Source of the DNA: Lunularia cruciata
Taxonomy: Eukaryota; Streptophyta; Marchantiopsida; Lunulariales; Lunulariaceae
Reading direction: 5' to 3'
Assembly (NCBI GenBank): GCA_948567375.1
Contig: OX419759.1
Span: forward strand, 32,837,493-32,901,492
Length of the DNA stretch: 64,000 nt
The number at the start of each line of letters is the position of its first letter. Position 1 is the stretch's first letter. The notes under the pieces were generated by a model. It was not told the origin of the DNA and ran no database searches. It saw only the letters and a program-made list of their open reading frames with translations. Shown here piece after piece: positions 1-10,895 of the stretch. Both the position numbers and the translations under genes were made by a program.

Positions 1-972
1 TTACCATTCTATATTGTAATCTTACTTCTGATCGAAATTTAGATCTCCACATTTTAGATTTCTTCACTTAAGAAATAGGAGGATGTTCACGGTGACATAA
101 GCAGAAAAAGACTTCATAATACTTCATATTTAGACTTAACTGTACTCCAAGTTGACCAAAAGACTAAATAAGAGTCTTTGCAGACTTGACATCGTAAGTC
201 AATCCTATCTTCTAATAAAGACAGAGAATGTATGCTCTTCTAAAAACTCACAATAATGCAGAAGATAAAATTTCAAGGAAAAGATCGCAATTCATAGGTA
301 ACCATCTCATGAAGACATAGAATTTATGGTCTTTCAAATACTCAGAATAAGCACAAATTAAATTTCCAAGGAAAAAAATCACAATTCATAGTCGATTTGG
401 TGAACGTAACATAAAATAAAATTATATTTCTTTTCAGTCTATCATATGCGTAAAGAAGCTGAAATAATATTGTCAAATTTAGAATGAGGCAATCTATGAT
501 CTATGCTTAGTCGTTGAAAGCATTAAAACGTAGCTAAATAATGATACCTTATTAATAAATTAAATGAAAAAGTAAATTTTTTTAATTCAACTCTATCAAA
601 ATTTGGTGTATCTTAATCTGACCTTGAACGCCGACGTCTTTGACCTTAGCATAAGGTCCGTGACTCTAGCCAACTTTGCTAATCCCATCCCAAAATCCTG
701 CACTTGACTAGAAGCCTTAAAAGCCCAACTCTATTCAAATTGAAATGCATTGATCTCAACATGAAACCTTGGGCTTCTTGGTCGTAAAGGGAAATTTTTG
801 TTTCTAGTCGACTTTGCTAATCCTAGCCCAAAATCTCGAACTGACCAACTCCTCGATCCAAGCTTAACCCGAATTCTTAATGCCTAATTGTCATAATCAA
901 TGAAAATACATGAGCAAATTCATTCAAAATTCATGGATATTTTGGACAAAGTAGGAATAGCTGTAGCTTTAT
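1..972. other. AT-rich spacer, no gene seen
   Basis: No convincing reading frame or RNA gene is visible. Two loosely similar stretches, about 661-715 and 801-850, share the words actttgctaatcc and cccaaaatc; this is probably an old duplication or degenerate repeat. Confidence 0.5.
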
Positions 973-1067
973 AGAGCAGTGAGAAAAAGGCGACCGCGTA
1001 GGAAAAATGAAGGATGGGAAGACCCCATCAAGCCGTACAAGGGAGAGACAAAAAATGTAACATGGGG

Positions 1068-1850
1068 CTAAGCCCCAATAGAGTCGGTATAAGAAATCTG
1101 CCCTACCGCACCTAAGATATCCGAGCTATGCAAGTCGTACGGTCTACACACAACTGGATCATCCGAAGAAACATCACCTAATGTGATTGCTTTCTTATGG
1201 ATTGCACCAGCCACTGCACTCTGTAGAGCAATGGACACACGTTGTCTAAAATATGCTACAAAGTATGAGAGTGAGAGTGGTACCCCCTGACGCCTAACAT
1301 GATAAGCTCTCACGCACTCCCTGACAAATGTGTCAAATGCCATGTCCATCTCTCCATATAACTCCAAGGCTAGAGGAACAAAGAGGTGACCTTGCTGCAT
1401 GCCCCTATACTTGGAGACCTTGCGACCTACTGCTGCACTCGCTGCCCATCCAGGGGGATGGGTAATCACTCTCTCCGAAATTGTATCCCACGTAGTGTCC
1501 GTGACCACGACATCCACTATTGTCACCTGATCATCTTGGACCAAGTATAAGTCTGCCTTGACACGTGTTGTCTACAACGCATACGAAAGCTCCATCCAAG
1601 CCAAGTATCCACTCTCTCACGCCATAGCAAACACTATGTCTTTAATGGCATCATGGGTAGCTATCCTTTGTCCTCCAAAAGGACACCATGTCATGTGGAC
1701 AGCCATTGCATCTAGTGTAGAACCACACTCACAAGTGAGTAGTGAAGATGCAGATGGGTGGACCAAACCTAGGCAAAACCTCATCACTGTAGAGAAAGTA
1801 GCCGACGCAAGTCGGAAAGCCCTAATGCATGGTTGAGCTAGGATCCACGA
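1068..1850 (-). pseudogene. CCHC knuckle and restriction-like endonuclease region of the non-LTR element
   Basis: On the minus strand, about 1740-1660 encodes a knuckle-like motif (CECG, then H, C, then GGQR..THDA), followed by a frame (1544-1068) whose start contains TIVDVVVTD. A zinc knuckle followed by a D..DV core is the layout of the PD-(D/E)XK-like endonuclease of R2-type elements, which nicks the target. The link between knuckle and endonuclease is out of frame here. The assignment rests on order and short motifs rather than on a full alignment. The same region recurs in copies at 10406, 28795, 59537 and 61752. Confidence 0.55.
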
Positions 1851-2862
1851 GCTTGCATCCTTGCCAGAGCAAGAGCGTAGACGTGCTCTAGTAGCCTAAG
1901 GAATGGACGAGTCGACTAAGAGAGAATGTAGCGTATGCTCACACTGTCGCTCCATCAAGGAAGACTGTAGACCTCTAGTCCAATCTGATGATAGTGAAGC
2001 AAACGGTGGAAAACCCTCTCGTGCTCGTGGTGATAGACTATCTCTTGTCTGCCGCAATAACACTTGGAGAGAAAAGGATCCTCCCTCCACCTCTGTCACA
2101 TAAGTCTCCAAAACCGGCCTATCAGCAACCACAAAACAAGAGGAAAGTAGGGGTGTCGAGAGAGCCCAACTACCCAAAAATGCTATAGGTGCCATCTCCT
2201 CCATAGAAAGCAAGCCAACCCCACCACATGAGATCGGTAGAGCCGTCTGTCTATGTGCCAAATCCCCTGTCACACACTCAAAAGTCCTTGGTCCAATAAT
2301 ATCACCAAAGACTCCCATAATCCTCCTATCAAATGCTCTCAGACGTGATAGGAAGGACAGTGAGGGAGGAACTATACGGATGAGGTAGGATGGTTGATGA
2401 GCAATACTGGAAGAGAGTATACCAAATGTCACTTGCGGATCTCCTAGTAATGGAAGGTCATCCACATGGAGACCATCCTCTGCAAGGGCAGCGTCCAAGA
2501 AGCATGTGACAAAATCCTCCAATCCTACTGGCACTCCAAGAACACAAAGTTCATCTGTGGATGTGATAAACCCCTCTAGAAGCTCAAGGTGGGGAGGGAT
2601 ACCTAAAGGGGACCATGCCCTACACTTTGACACCTTGACTCTCAAGCCTACTAGATGTAGCTCAGTAGTCAAGTAGTCAAAGGCCTGCCTAATCTGATCT
2701 ACAGGGCCTATGATGTGTGTATCATCTGCTAAGGAGGGAAATACACGACTTGGCATGGCCAAAGTAGTAGATAGGAGAGCTCTAAAGTGAGCCATGGCAA
2801 ATAAGGGCCCCCCCCAAAGGATCTCCCTGACGTGTACCAACAGCTGACTCCAAGACGGTGAC

Positions 2863-3274
2863 TGTAAAAGACCGAAACCGAGGAGAGAAATAGGAGAATG
2901 GAAACTCACATTGGGACACTTGAATGAGGGAAAACTCCAAATGCCTAGCATGAGCTTTGGCTTTGGTATTTATAAGTAGCATACAAGGCCCTTGAGAAGC
3001 TTCTCAAGAAGCTTCCTCAAGCCGCTTTCTTAGAGTGCAAGCCAAGTTAACTAGGAAGCTTCTCAAGAAGCTTCCTTCTAGAAGCCGCCTACTTGGCGTG
3101 CAAGCTAAGCTAGTTGGAAGCTTCTAGAACCTACTTACTTAAAGTGCAAGCTAAGCTAACCGGGAAGCTTCCCAAGAAGCTTCCTAGATACTTCCGGAAT
3201 ATTCTAGGCTAATTTGTCTTATGTGCTACTTCGTGAGCCTAACTGACTTCATCGCTAAACTCCATATTGTTACA
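2863..3274 (-). repeat. Solo LTR of gypsy family B inside the non-LTR element
   Basis: This 412-bp block is the reverse complement of the family B LTR seen at 24810-25235 and 26772-27171, running from TGTAACAATATGG (ending at 3274) to GGTCTTTTACA (at 2863). It is flanked by the perfect 5-bp duplication gtgac (2858-2862 and 3275-3279), so it is an insertion reduced to a solo LTR by recombination between LTRs. It splits the reverse transcriptase just before the GTRQGDP block. It contains a perfect three-unit heat-shock element at 3117-3129. Confidence 0.92.
3117..3129. promoter_or_regulatory. Heat-shock element in solo LTR B
   Basis: The sequence GAAgcTTCtaGAA is a perfect three-unit heat-shock element (alternating GAA and TTC every 5 bp). 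Equivalent arrays occur in the other family B LTRs. Binding by heat-shock factors is inferred from the motif only. Confidence 0.6.
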
Positions 3275-4283
3275 GTGACTCCCTCCTGTGAACCACCATG
3301 CTGGTAGTAAAGGGAAGCAGGAGAGCCATAAAAAAACCACACAAAAGGAATGAGACTCGCCAAGGATCCACCAACCTCTCTAAGCTCTCTAAAGATGGAT
3401 GCACGTGAGACGCTATTAAAAGCGTTCTCAACATCCACCTATAGGACGACCCACTCCGGATGGATATCTAGGAGTGCTCTAATGCCTAGAGATATAGCCT
3501 CACATCCTCCAAGTGTAGCTACTCCAAATTGATGTGGACTAAGGTGCTATCGAAAGTGAGAACGATGTTGAAGGGCAATGGTACGACTGACCAAACTCAA
3601 AAAGATCTCTCCAATAGCAATCGGTCTAATGCCTCACGTGTCCTTCTCAATCGCAAAAAGTTGACTAGCACCTAAGACCCGACTAACAGACATAGGAATG
3701 TCTCCTCTTGCTACTACTACAGCCACTTGAAACAACTCGGTAAAACCACTAGAAGGATCATCTACCTGGAAGCAATCTCTAAGGTGCTCATAAACCATCC
3801 CTGACAAGCCTCCTGAGGAAAGGCAAGGGGCAGTGCACAATGCTTGTGCAAATAGCAACCTATCAAGACATAAAGGCTACTCAGGCTGATAATCTAAGAC
3901 CTCTAGTGGTAGTCCACTGCTATAGGATGCAATGAGCGTAACAAAGAGATGGTCTCATCAGTAGGACTTGCTATAAACAAAGGGTGTAGCGCTCGTGCTG
4001 CTCTACTAAACTATCCTGCCTGACCCAATGTCCTACATCATCGTAATCGAGTGGTATCCTATGGCGATGTTTATCTCCTAAATTGTGTAGCCCTAACAAA
4101 CTCCTCCTGAAGGGCTGCCCAATCCCCCACTCGGAATCGACAAAATCTAGCCACCACCTCTCTATGCCCCACACGTCCCCCTCTAGCATAACGAAGACAC
4201 CATCAAGGGAGTAGGAGGAATAGGAACCACGCTAACTCGTCCAAGGGATCACATGCCAAACGATCCAGTGGTAGGCAAAAAGC

Positions 4284-4637
4284 CTATCTAGCCTCATCAT
4301 GGAGTGTACGGGGTAGCCTATGGAATAGACGTGGACATGGAAAACTAGTCTCAAATAACCCCAAAATGCAACCCGCTTGAGAAGCTAACCACTCCCACGA
4401 CTCGATCGGTATTGTTGATCGTTCCAAGGATATAGAAGAAGCGTGCGTAATCCCGAGTGTCACTGTTGTCGATGTGGTCGCTCGTCTCATGTGGGCATCC
4501 CAAGTGGTCCAATCATAATCCTTGTGCATCCTTCCCACATGGGTCTTTACCCCTTGCAAGGTAAAGCGTCGGTGACACACCGGGTATGGTGTATCCCGAC
4601 CCGCTCTAGGCGACCCCACATGGGAAGGTGTAGCCAT
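4284..4637 (-). pseudogene. Zinc-finger N-terminus of the non-LTR element protein
   Basis: The open part continues upstream to 4724, but the Met at 4637 (MATPSHVGSPRAG) is the more likely start because it sits just ahead of the finger. About 20 residues in, a C2H2-like finger reads VCHRRF...THVGRMH. The first expected cysteine of the pair is tyrosine (TPYPVC), consistent with a TGC to TAC change, so the finger is probably dead in this copy. In R2-like proteins such N-terminal fingers bind target DNA; that role is family knowledge. The same segment is repeated, inverted and more decayed, at about 12137-12530. Confidence 0.6.
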
Positions 4638-4912
4638 GGCTAGCACAAGAATAGTGATAGTAACACATGATACTCCTCTCCATATCTCCCCATATCTGCA
4701 AAACCACAACCCCTCACATCCCAACTCCCATAAGAAACCAATCTCTCCAAACCCTAAAATCTATAAACTCTCATAACTTTCAATTTCCATCTCCAAAATT
4801 TTCAAATCAAATTCCAATGGAACTTAATCATGAAAACAAAGAGATCGGAAATGAAAATTCCCAACCCATCACTCTCAATCTATAATGATCACTCTCAACC
4901 CTAGAGAGCAGT

Positions 4913-6145
4913 TGCGTGTGACTTTACATGTAATTTGACAAATTAGAAAACTAACTTTAGACTAATATAAATTGAGTGAAATTCTGTTGAGTCTATTATA
5001 ATAGAATGGTCCAAAGTATGAGGTGTTATCCACGTAGGAGAGATATATTCCTTAAGTAAATATCGTCTATGTATAAAGATTTAGCTGAGTTTGATGTCTT
5101 GAACAAAATTATCCTTCACATTGAACACTTGGTGATACCACTTTAAGGGTAAAAAACCTGAAATAAGAAATAAAATTAGAATGTATTCCAAAGTGCATTT
5201 AAATAATTCAAATCCTTCTGGAATATCTCTTTCCTAATACAATGGAAACAAATACCGATGGGTGTGGGTAGTTAGAACATATATATCATTTGAAAATATA
5301 CCCTTCCATGAATGTTGAAAAGGCCGTTAACATTTTCCTTAAATATCATCTTTACAAAATTAATTTAAATAAAATTTATTCATCTATATATTTTATAATT
5401 TTTATATCCATGGCTCGTACTCATTTCTCTTGATTGTAAAAAATCATTCAAGATGAAAAATGTGCAAAAAATTCTTTAAATTTTTTTCACTAAATTGATT
5501 TCACTGTAAAATGAAAATGGTTTCCTTTCTCTTAAGTATGAAATGGTTTTTTGAATTTACAACTAAACGAAGATAGATGAATTGAGATCACCGAACTAAC
5601 TTGCTCCATGATCTCTTATTTCTGCCATTAGACTCTATTTCTATGATAAACCATATATGTAATTATCATTTATCCTAAATGTCCTTGTGATTTTAGTGAA
5701 GAAATTATTTGGATATTTCATCATTTCAATTTATAATTTTGAGTAATAGCTTAATATATCTATGGTAATATCACTAATTGAGAAACCTTAGACCGTCATC
5801 TACTTGAGAAACATTAAAATAGCTTCATTACAGAATTTAATTTGACACTTTATCTTAGAAAAGTCCTCTATTTCGTTTTCCTCTTTGTTATTTTTCTCTT
5901 CTGGACCTTGAAGGACTTTATACTCTTCTCAACCATGCACTTTTCTGAGCCTTGCATTCCCTTTTCTTCTTAATTTCTTAGGTGATATTCTATTTAGCTA
6001 CAGCTCTCCTGTTCTTTTGTTTTGGTTTATTCTGGAGGAATGTACTCCATTTTGGTATAGTCTGGCTATATCTGGCATCCTAGACAAGGCAAGACACTGG
6101 AAAGCAACCAGGTGTCTATCCAGGATTTTCCCGAAAGAATTCCGA
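4913..6145. other. AT-rich spacer
   Basis: No coding region, RNA gene or clear repeat was recognised. Only short AT-rich frames are present. Confidence 0.5.
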
Positions 6146-6160
6146 AATCTGGACATAGTC

Positions 6161-6252
6161 GAGAGAAAGGCGACCGCGTAGGAGAAACGAAGGATGGGGA
6201 AGACCCCATCAAGCCGTACGTACAAGGGAGAGACAAAAAAGGTAACATGGGT
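6161..6252 (-). mobile_element. 92-bp 5'-truncated copy of the non-LTR element (copy 2)
   Basis: The block matches only the last ~90 bp of copy 1 (ggcgaccgcgtagg, gaccccatcaagccgtac, acaagggagagac). It is bracketed by a perfect 15-bp direct repeat, aatctggacatagtc, at 6146-6160 and 6253-6267. A severely truncated insertion with a common 3' end and a target-site duplication is the signature of target-primed reverse transcription. Confidence 0.88.
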
Positions 6253-6267
6253 AATCTGGACATAGTC

Positions 6268-7643
6268 AGTCCCACCGACCCATCGGTAAAATTTCCCGGG
6301 CACGCCTACACAGACCCCTTTAGGGTTTTGACGACCACTACCTACCCAGGCAGTCCCTTGCAACCTACCCCTACCCTAAGAGTATATAAAGGACACAGCC
6401 TCTAAGACCTACCATCGAGCTGTCGGGGGCCACTCTGCTGTTGACCGAATTTGAGAATGAGTGTGACTACTTCATTATCTCGAGCGATGCTTCCCAATTC
6501 GCTGATGATCCCGTCCCAATTCGCTGATGATCCCGGAGTCACTTCGGCACTGTTGTGATAGTTCTCGTTTCTTCTCATGAGAGCGTGAGTCGTCTAGAAA
6601 CATCGATTGTCTGTGCAGCTCGAGCTAGAGCGGAGTTCATAATCTGCTCAATGAAATGCCTTGGTTTTTCAGCGGGTATCCACTCCGCTCCACATCTGTC
6701 ACTCGACCTGAGGACATCCGGAGAGATCCTCCGTTTCTTCCGTTGGAGCAGTAGAGATCTTCTAGCCCGGAAGTTGCACAGCTGGTATATGTTCGTACTG
6801 TTTTAGTGCGTCCAGAACTGACACTGAAGTTTTCCGAACGCTGATAGAAGCAAATCAAGTCTCCCCGTTTTGTGCTAATCCATTGGGTCATGGCCGATTC
6901 CAAGGACTGACTGAGATCTTCGGATCGATCGGTCAGCATCCATTTCACCCGGCCTTTAGATTTGGCGCAACTCTTTATTTGCGTATGCACCTCGTGTATA
7001 CGCCGAAGGAGCCCCGCATATTTTCCTTCTAGGAGTCCAACATTGAATCCCTGAGAACTTCATAAGAAATTAGCCTCTCGTTTCCTTGAATCGAAGTTGG
7101 CTCCAGGTTGAAACTTTAGCCTGAACGGATGGGAACGACTGGAAACAAATGATGAGGTGTATACGAATTGTTATCCACTGAAGCAGACAAACCACACTTA
7201 CAATTGTTCCCAGTAATGAATGCTCACTTGAAGAGCTCTCTTTGCACAAATTTGCAAGCAGTAAGAAGTGATTCGGACATAATCCGAAAATGAAACAATA
7301 TAACGTACAGCAGAAAGTCCAAAACATTTTGGGTTCATTTGCCAAAAAACAATTCATCACACAGTAAACACGTGAACATTCTCGCATCCCTCCAAACAAT
7401 CGAAAGAGTAATCAGCATACATTTACACACCATCAACACGTCCACGTACTCTTCATATCGCTGCATGTTCAACCGGAAAGAAATTTCTATACAGCCAATG
7501 CCCAAAATCTGGGCTTTCACATACAAGGGCACTGGGGATGAGAAAATGCATGTAATATATTTGATGTACTTAATTACATTACTTACAGAGCCTACAGCCA
7601 TCATTTGGGCACTAGACAATTAGACTAGTATTTGCCACCACCA
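6268..7643. other. Spacer with a promoter-like TATA motif and a 22-bp tandem repeat
   Basis: A TATATAAAGG motif lies near 6391, and a perfect 22-bp tandem duplication (unit tcccaattcgctgatgatcc plus cg) lies at 6492-6513 and 6514-6535. A minus-strand frame at 6990-6637 (117 codons) has no recognisable domain and I do not call it a gene. The part nearest 7643 may be 3' untranslated sequence of the minus-strand gene that ends at 7864. Confidence 0.4.
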
Positions 7644-7863
7644 AGTTACAAGGCCTACCACAGACGCGGTATTTCTCCAGTTTCTGGACCTCGCTGGTTG
7701 AACCTAAAAGCCGATCTACTCCAAGACACCACTTTCGCCCCTCCGACAGAAAAGGAAAGGGTGATAAGCTCTAGTTGAGAGTAACTGCTATGCAACAAAA
7801 TGGATTCTCTAACATCCTCAAACAGTACATGATAAGATTTATGCCGACGTCCATCAATAAACA

Positions 7864-9471
7864 TTAGCTAGAAAGTGCCAGAGAGAAGAAGTAGGGTTGT
7901 GTGTTGTTGAAGCAGGTAGACCCACAACCTTCAGATTCACGAGATTTAGATACTTCAAAGTCCGCAAGCAGAAGGGAAGCTAAAGAAACTAATAAGCTAC
8001 ATGAATAGGTACACTTTTCATGATTATCATTGTAAGGATGTATACATCTGAGAAGAAACTCAATCTCTAAACTTGTATCCCCATTCTTGCTAAAAGATAT
8101 GCTGCCAGGTCCCAAGATACTCTCTGAATCCACCTCCTGCATTATAGGTTTGAGAAAGGGGAACTCTCCAGTCTTTCTCCTCTCTGCAATGACTTTGAAT
8201 GCCTTCTTGAATCCTTTCCACAAACCGACTCCTTTCAGAATAACCACAGAGATCTCCTTCGTAAGCACAACAGTCTTGACCACCACACCCATTCCACTAA
8301 TTGCTCCTTTCACACCCACGAATCCTTTGCCTAACAAGCTGACGAGCCCACCTTTCCATCCTAAAGCAACCTCGGACACTTTCAGCACACCACTTGAGAC
8401 TTCATATGTTTTTGCTATCATGTCCCAATTGGAGAGGCTGCTCGGGAAGTTGCTGGCCATACCACCGCCAAACTCTCTAGTCAATTTCACCAGAGTTAAT
8501 GCTCCATCAGAAACTTTAAGGCCCTTAGCAAGTCTCTCTCTTATGGTTTTCCCTCCAGCTGCCTTTGTTGCTGCATTCGCTGCTGCTCTATCCCGGTACA
8601 CCTTGGTTAGCTTCCAAACACTTACAAAATCTTTTGATATTTTGGCACTACTGACGATAAATTTTGCCGCTTCGTAACCCATGATAACACCGTTCGCAGC
8701 TCCAAACCCCATTAGTACACTTTCAGCTGGTGTCTGAAACCTTCGCAACACCCCGGTTGCCGTTTTCACTCCTTTCACAACACCAGAGGCCATTTTCACA
8801 CCCTTGGCGAATCCCTTACCCATCGGCTTCAACCTCATTGATACCCCATCAACTGATACAAGTCCTGTTATTGAAAGCGTCCTGTTGGTCAAATGACTCG
8901 TAAATCTACTTACAAGTACAGTTTCAGCTGGAAGTCTAGTTTCTATATCCCAGGCACTGTTGGAGTTGCCCTCTATACTAAGGTCCTCAGCCATAGCTTT
9001 GGAGCTACCATTCGAACTGTTATTATTTACATTTTTGGTAGGCTCTCCTGGAATCGTCTCGACACCACCCTCTACGCGAATCGTCTTCGTCCCACCAGCT
9101 CCTACTGGTTCTCCGCTATCTGCAGTTGCTCCCTTCTTCCCCCCACTGTCTTTCCCTGCAGCTCGAGTTTCAAAATTGCTCCTCGTACCCCGGTGTCGTT
9201 TCCGAGATCCTCCAATTCTCAAATCAACCCTGCTACTTCCCACACAGCACCTTCCTGTAGCTACTCCACCACCTCCTGGCCTCGAAGATCCAAACCCTCT
9301 TTCACTCATCCTTCCCACATCCTTCAACGCGCGGCTGGTAGAGCTAAACCCCTTCATCAGGACATAGCTGAATTGCAAGCTCCTCAGTACATTCGATGCC
9401 AAGCTCTCAAAAATCCCGTCTTCTCCATCCATGTACGGCCTGAAAAAGCTACCTCCAAGAGGACTTCCCAT
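7864..9471 (-). CDS. Uncharacterised 535-aa Gly/Val/Lys-rich protein, single exon
   Basis: One uninterrupted minus-strand frame. I take the ATG at 9471 (MGSPLGGSFFRPYMDGEDG) as start; the frame extends seven codons further up, but only to a GTG. Residues ~1-55 could fold as amphipathic helices (FESLASNVLRSLQFSYVLMK). About 60-170 is low-complexity Gly/Ser/Arg/Asn-rich linker. About 190-450 is a run of Gly/Val/Ala/Lys helices with a recurring pattern such as GKGFAKGVKMASGVVKGVKT and VLKGVGLWKGFKKAFKV, which suggests membrane-associated or packed helices. The C-terminal ~80 residues include a Cys-containing stretch. A donor-like cag/GTAAGT on the minus strand ends at about 9496, just upstream, so an extra 5' exon or a spliced leader is possible. 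I do not recognise the family. Confidence 0.6.
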   Translation of the reverse strand: MGSPLGGSFFRPYMDGEDGIFESLASNVLRSLQFSYVLMKGFSSTSRALKDVGRMSERGFGSSRPGGGGVATGRCCVGSSRVDLRIGGSRKRHRGTRSNFETRAAGKDSGGKKGATADSGEPVGAGGTKTIRVEGGVETIPGEPTKNVNNNSSNGSSKAMAEDLSIEGNSNSAWDIETRLPAETVLVSRFTSHLTNRTLSITGLVSVDGVSMRLKPMGKGFAKGVKMASGVVKGVKTATGVLRRFQTPAESVLMGFGAANGVIMGYEAAKFIVSSAKISKDFVSVWKLTKVYRDRAAANAATKAAGGKTIRERLAKGLKVSDGALTLVKLTREFGGGMASNFPSSLSNWDMIAKTYEVSSGVLKVSEVALGWKGGLVSLLGKGFVGVKGAISGMGVVVKTVVLTKEISVVILKGVGLWKGFKKAFKVIAERRKTGEFPFLKPIMQEVDSESILGPGSISFSKNGDTSLEIEFLLRCIHPYNDNHEKCTYSCSLLVSLASLLLADFEVSKSRESEGCGSTCFNNTQPYFFSLALSS

Positions 9472-10394
9472 TCTAAATTTTCTCTTAAACACTTACCTGA
9501 GGCACCCGCCAACCAACAACCCCACAAACACGGATCCACCACAGTTTCTCCCCACCCAAACCCCAGCGATGGCAGGCACACGAATCCAACCCCTTAAGCC
9601 GAGTCGACTCTCAGAGAATCTAAAGCCAACCTCTACAATTCTCCCCTCTCTCCCGCAAAACATGTCCGACATGCTGTTCACGCCCAATTGGTGCCACGCC
9701 AAGACGCAGTGTCCAATCTCCTCATCCATCTCCAACAATTGCAATCGCTACCCAGGTGCTCGTAAAATTTCACTCCGTCCATCTCATCACTTCAGTCCGG
9801 ACTGGCCCTCTACACCTTTGCTTAAACACCAGCCTCCCGCATGTGCTCGTCTCCTCTGCTCTCCTCCCTCGCCTGCTAAGCATTGACAACTTCGGACAGA
9901 TGCATCGAGAATCCGTGAACCCGGGACTCAGTAAATAACACCCATTCGTTCCGCCTCCACGACTGCCAGCACGAGAAGAAGAAACTCCTTGGGTCAAAGA
10001 CCTCTAGAGTCAGTGGAGCCATAAATCCCAGTAGGCGAGGAGGTCGGAGAAGCGAAGCTTCAAGATACTTTTCAATAATCTCCTTGTCCTTCTTCTCAAA
10101 AAATGAAACGGACACATTTCCATTCTAAGACGTAGATGTAAGTTTAAAGGCCAAAAACTATCAAAGGTAGTTTTCCAAGAGTAGTCCACGATAATTTTAT
10201 AAAAGATATCGTCAAAACATCCACTCCTTTAAGATTCTTTTAACTTTACATGTCAAATAAGATTCTTTTAACTCTACATATCAAATAGTGGACGGAAGTG
10301 TAAATGTTTAACTTGACCTCGTCCTCCCTAATATTCTTTCTCCTATTTCGATCAAGTCTTATTAAGAATGTGTCTCAAGTGTGATGTGTTTGGT
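9472..10394 (-). other. Presumed upstream region of the 535-aa gene
   Basis: Several minus-strand frames without a domain lie here (9744-9493 and 10115-9876). The 10115-9876 frame (FFEKKDKEIIEKYLEASLL) looks protein-like but has no ATG at its head. It may be an upstream exon or remnant of another gene; I cannot decide. Confidence 0.3.
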
Positions 10395-10405
10395 TGCATA
10401 ATAGT

Positions 10406-10895
10406 GAGAAAGGCGACATACACGGGACGGGACGGGACGGGAAGACCCCATACAAGGGAGAGATAAAAGAGGTAGAATGGGACTAGGCCCCAAGAGTATA
10501 GATATGAGAAATCTGCCACACAGCATCTAAGATATCAGAGCTATGCAAGTAGTAAGGTTTACAAACTAAAGGAGCATAAGAAGAAGCTTCAATTAGAGTC
10601 ATTGCTCTCCTATGGATTGCACCAACCAATGCTCTTTGTAGAACAATGGACACATGATGTCTAAAGTATGCTATAAAGTATAAGAGTGAGAGTGGGACCC
10701 TTGACGTCTAATATGATAAATTCTCATGCACTCCCTAACAAATGTATCAAACACCATGTCCATCGCTCTATATAACTCCAATGCTAGAGGAAGAAAGAGG
10801 TGAGCTTGCTGCATACCTCTATCCTTGGAGACCTTGCATGCTATTGCTTCACTCGCCACCCATCCAAGAAGACGAGTAATCACTCCTTCCAAAGG
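10406..10895 (-). mobile_element. 490-bp 5'-truncated non-LTR copy (copy 3)
   Basis: This copy matches the 3' part of copy 1 (endonuclease region and tail), with the same 3' terminus gagaaaggcga. It is bracketed by an 11-bp perfect direct repeat, tgcataatagt, at 10395-10405 and 10896-10906. The match continues three bases (gag) into the element, so the exact boundary is ambiguous by 3 bp. A short pentamer expansion (gacgg repeats, 10425-10441) lies inside the tail. Confidence 0.88.

Larger units (their letters stand above)
1896..3870 (-). pseudogene. Reverse transcriptase of the non-LTR element, broken
   Basis: Going down the minus strand, recognisable blocks are the IRPIAIGE region (about 3600), a DVENAF block (motif A type, about 3430), GTRQGDPLGG (motif B type, just below the LTR at about 2840) and LADDTH (the catalytic ADD motif, DD at 2721-2726). 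A later LPISCGGVGLL block is typical of the thumb and linker of non-LTR reverse transcriptases. The reading is split by the solo LTR at 2863-3274 and by several stops, some of which look like Gly or Trp codons changed to TGA or TAG. It synthesised cDNA at the nicked target (target-primed reverse transcription) and is not functional now. Confidence 0.7.
981..4904 (-). mobile_element. Near full-length non-LTR retrotransposon with restriction-like endonuclease (copy 1)
   Basis: The element reads on the minus strand. From its 5' end it encodes a C2H2-type zinc finger, a reverse transcriptase, a CCHC knuckle and a C-terminal part with a DVVVTD motif, the order expected of R2/NeSL/Utopia-type non-LTR elements that carry a restriction-like endonuclease. 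The 8-bp word agagcagt lies immediately outside both proposed ends (973-980 and 4905-4912) and is a likely target-site duplication. The 3' end (gagaaa... on the plus strand at 981) matches the end of the shorter copies at 6161, 10406 and 59819. Without the solo LTR at 2863-3274 and its 5-bp duplication the element is about 3.5 kb. Stops and frameshifts make it a pseudogene copy. The clade within RLE-type elements is not resolved. Confidence 0.75.

Noticed and set aside
6637-6990. 117-codon minus-strand frame
   Set aside because: Ser/Arg-rich, no motif, opposite a similar-length frame; likely a chance opening.
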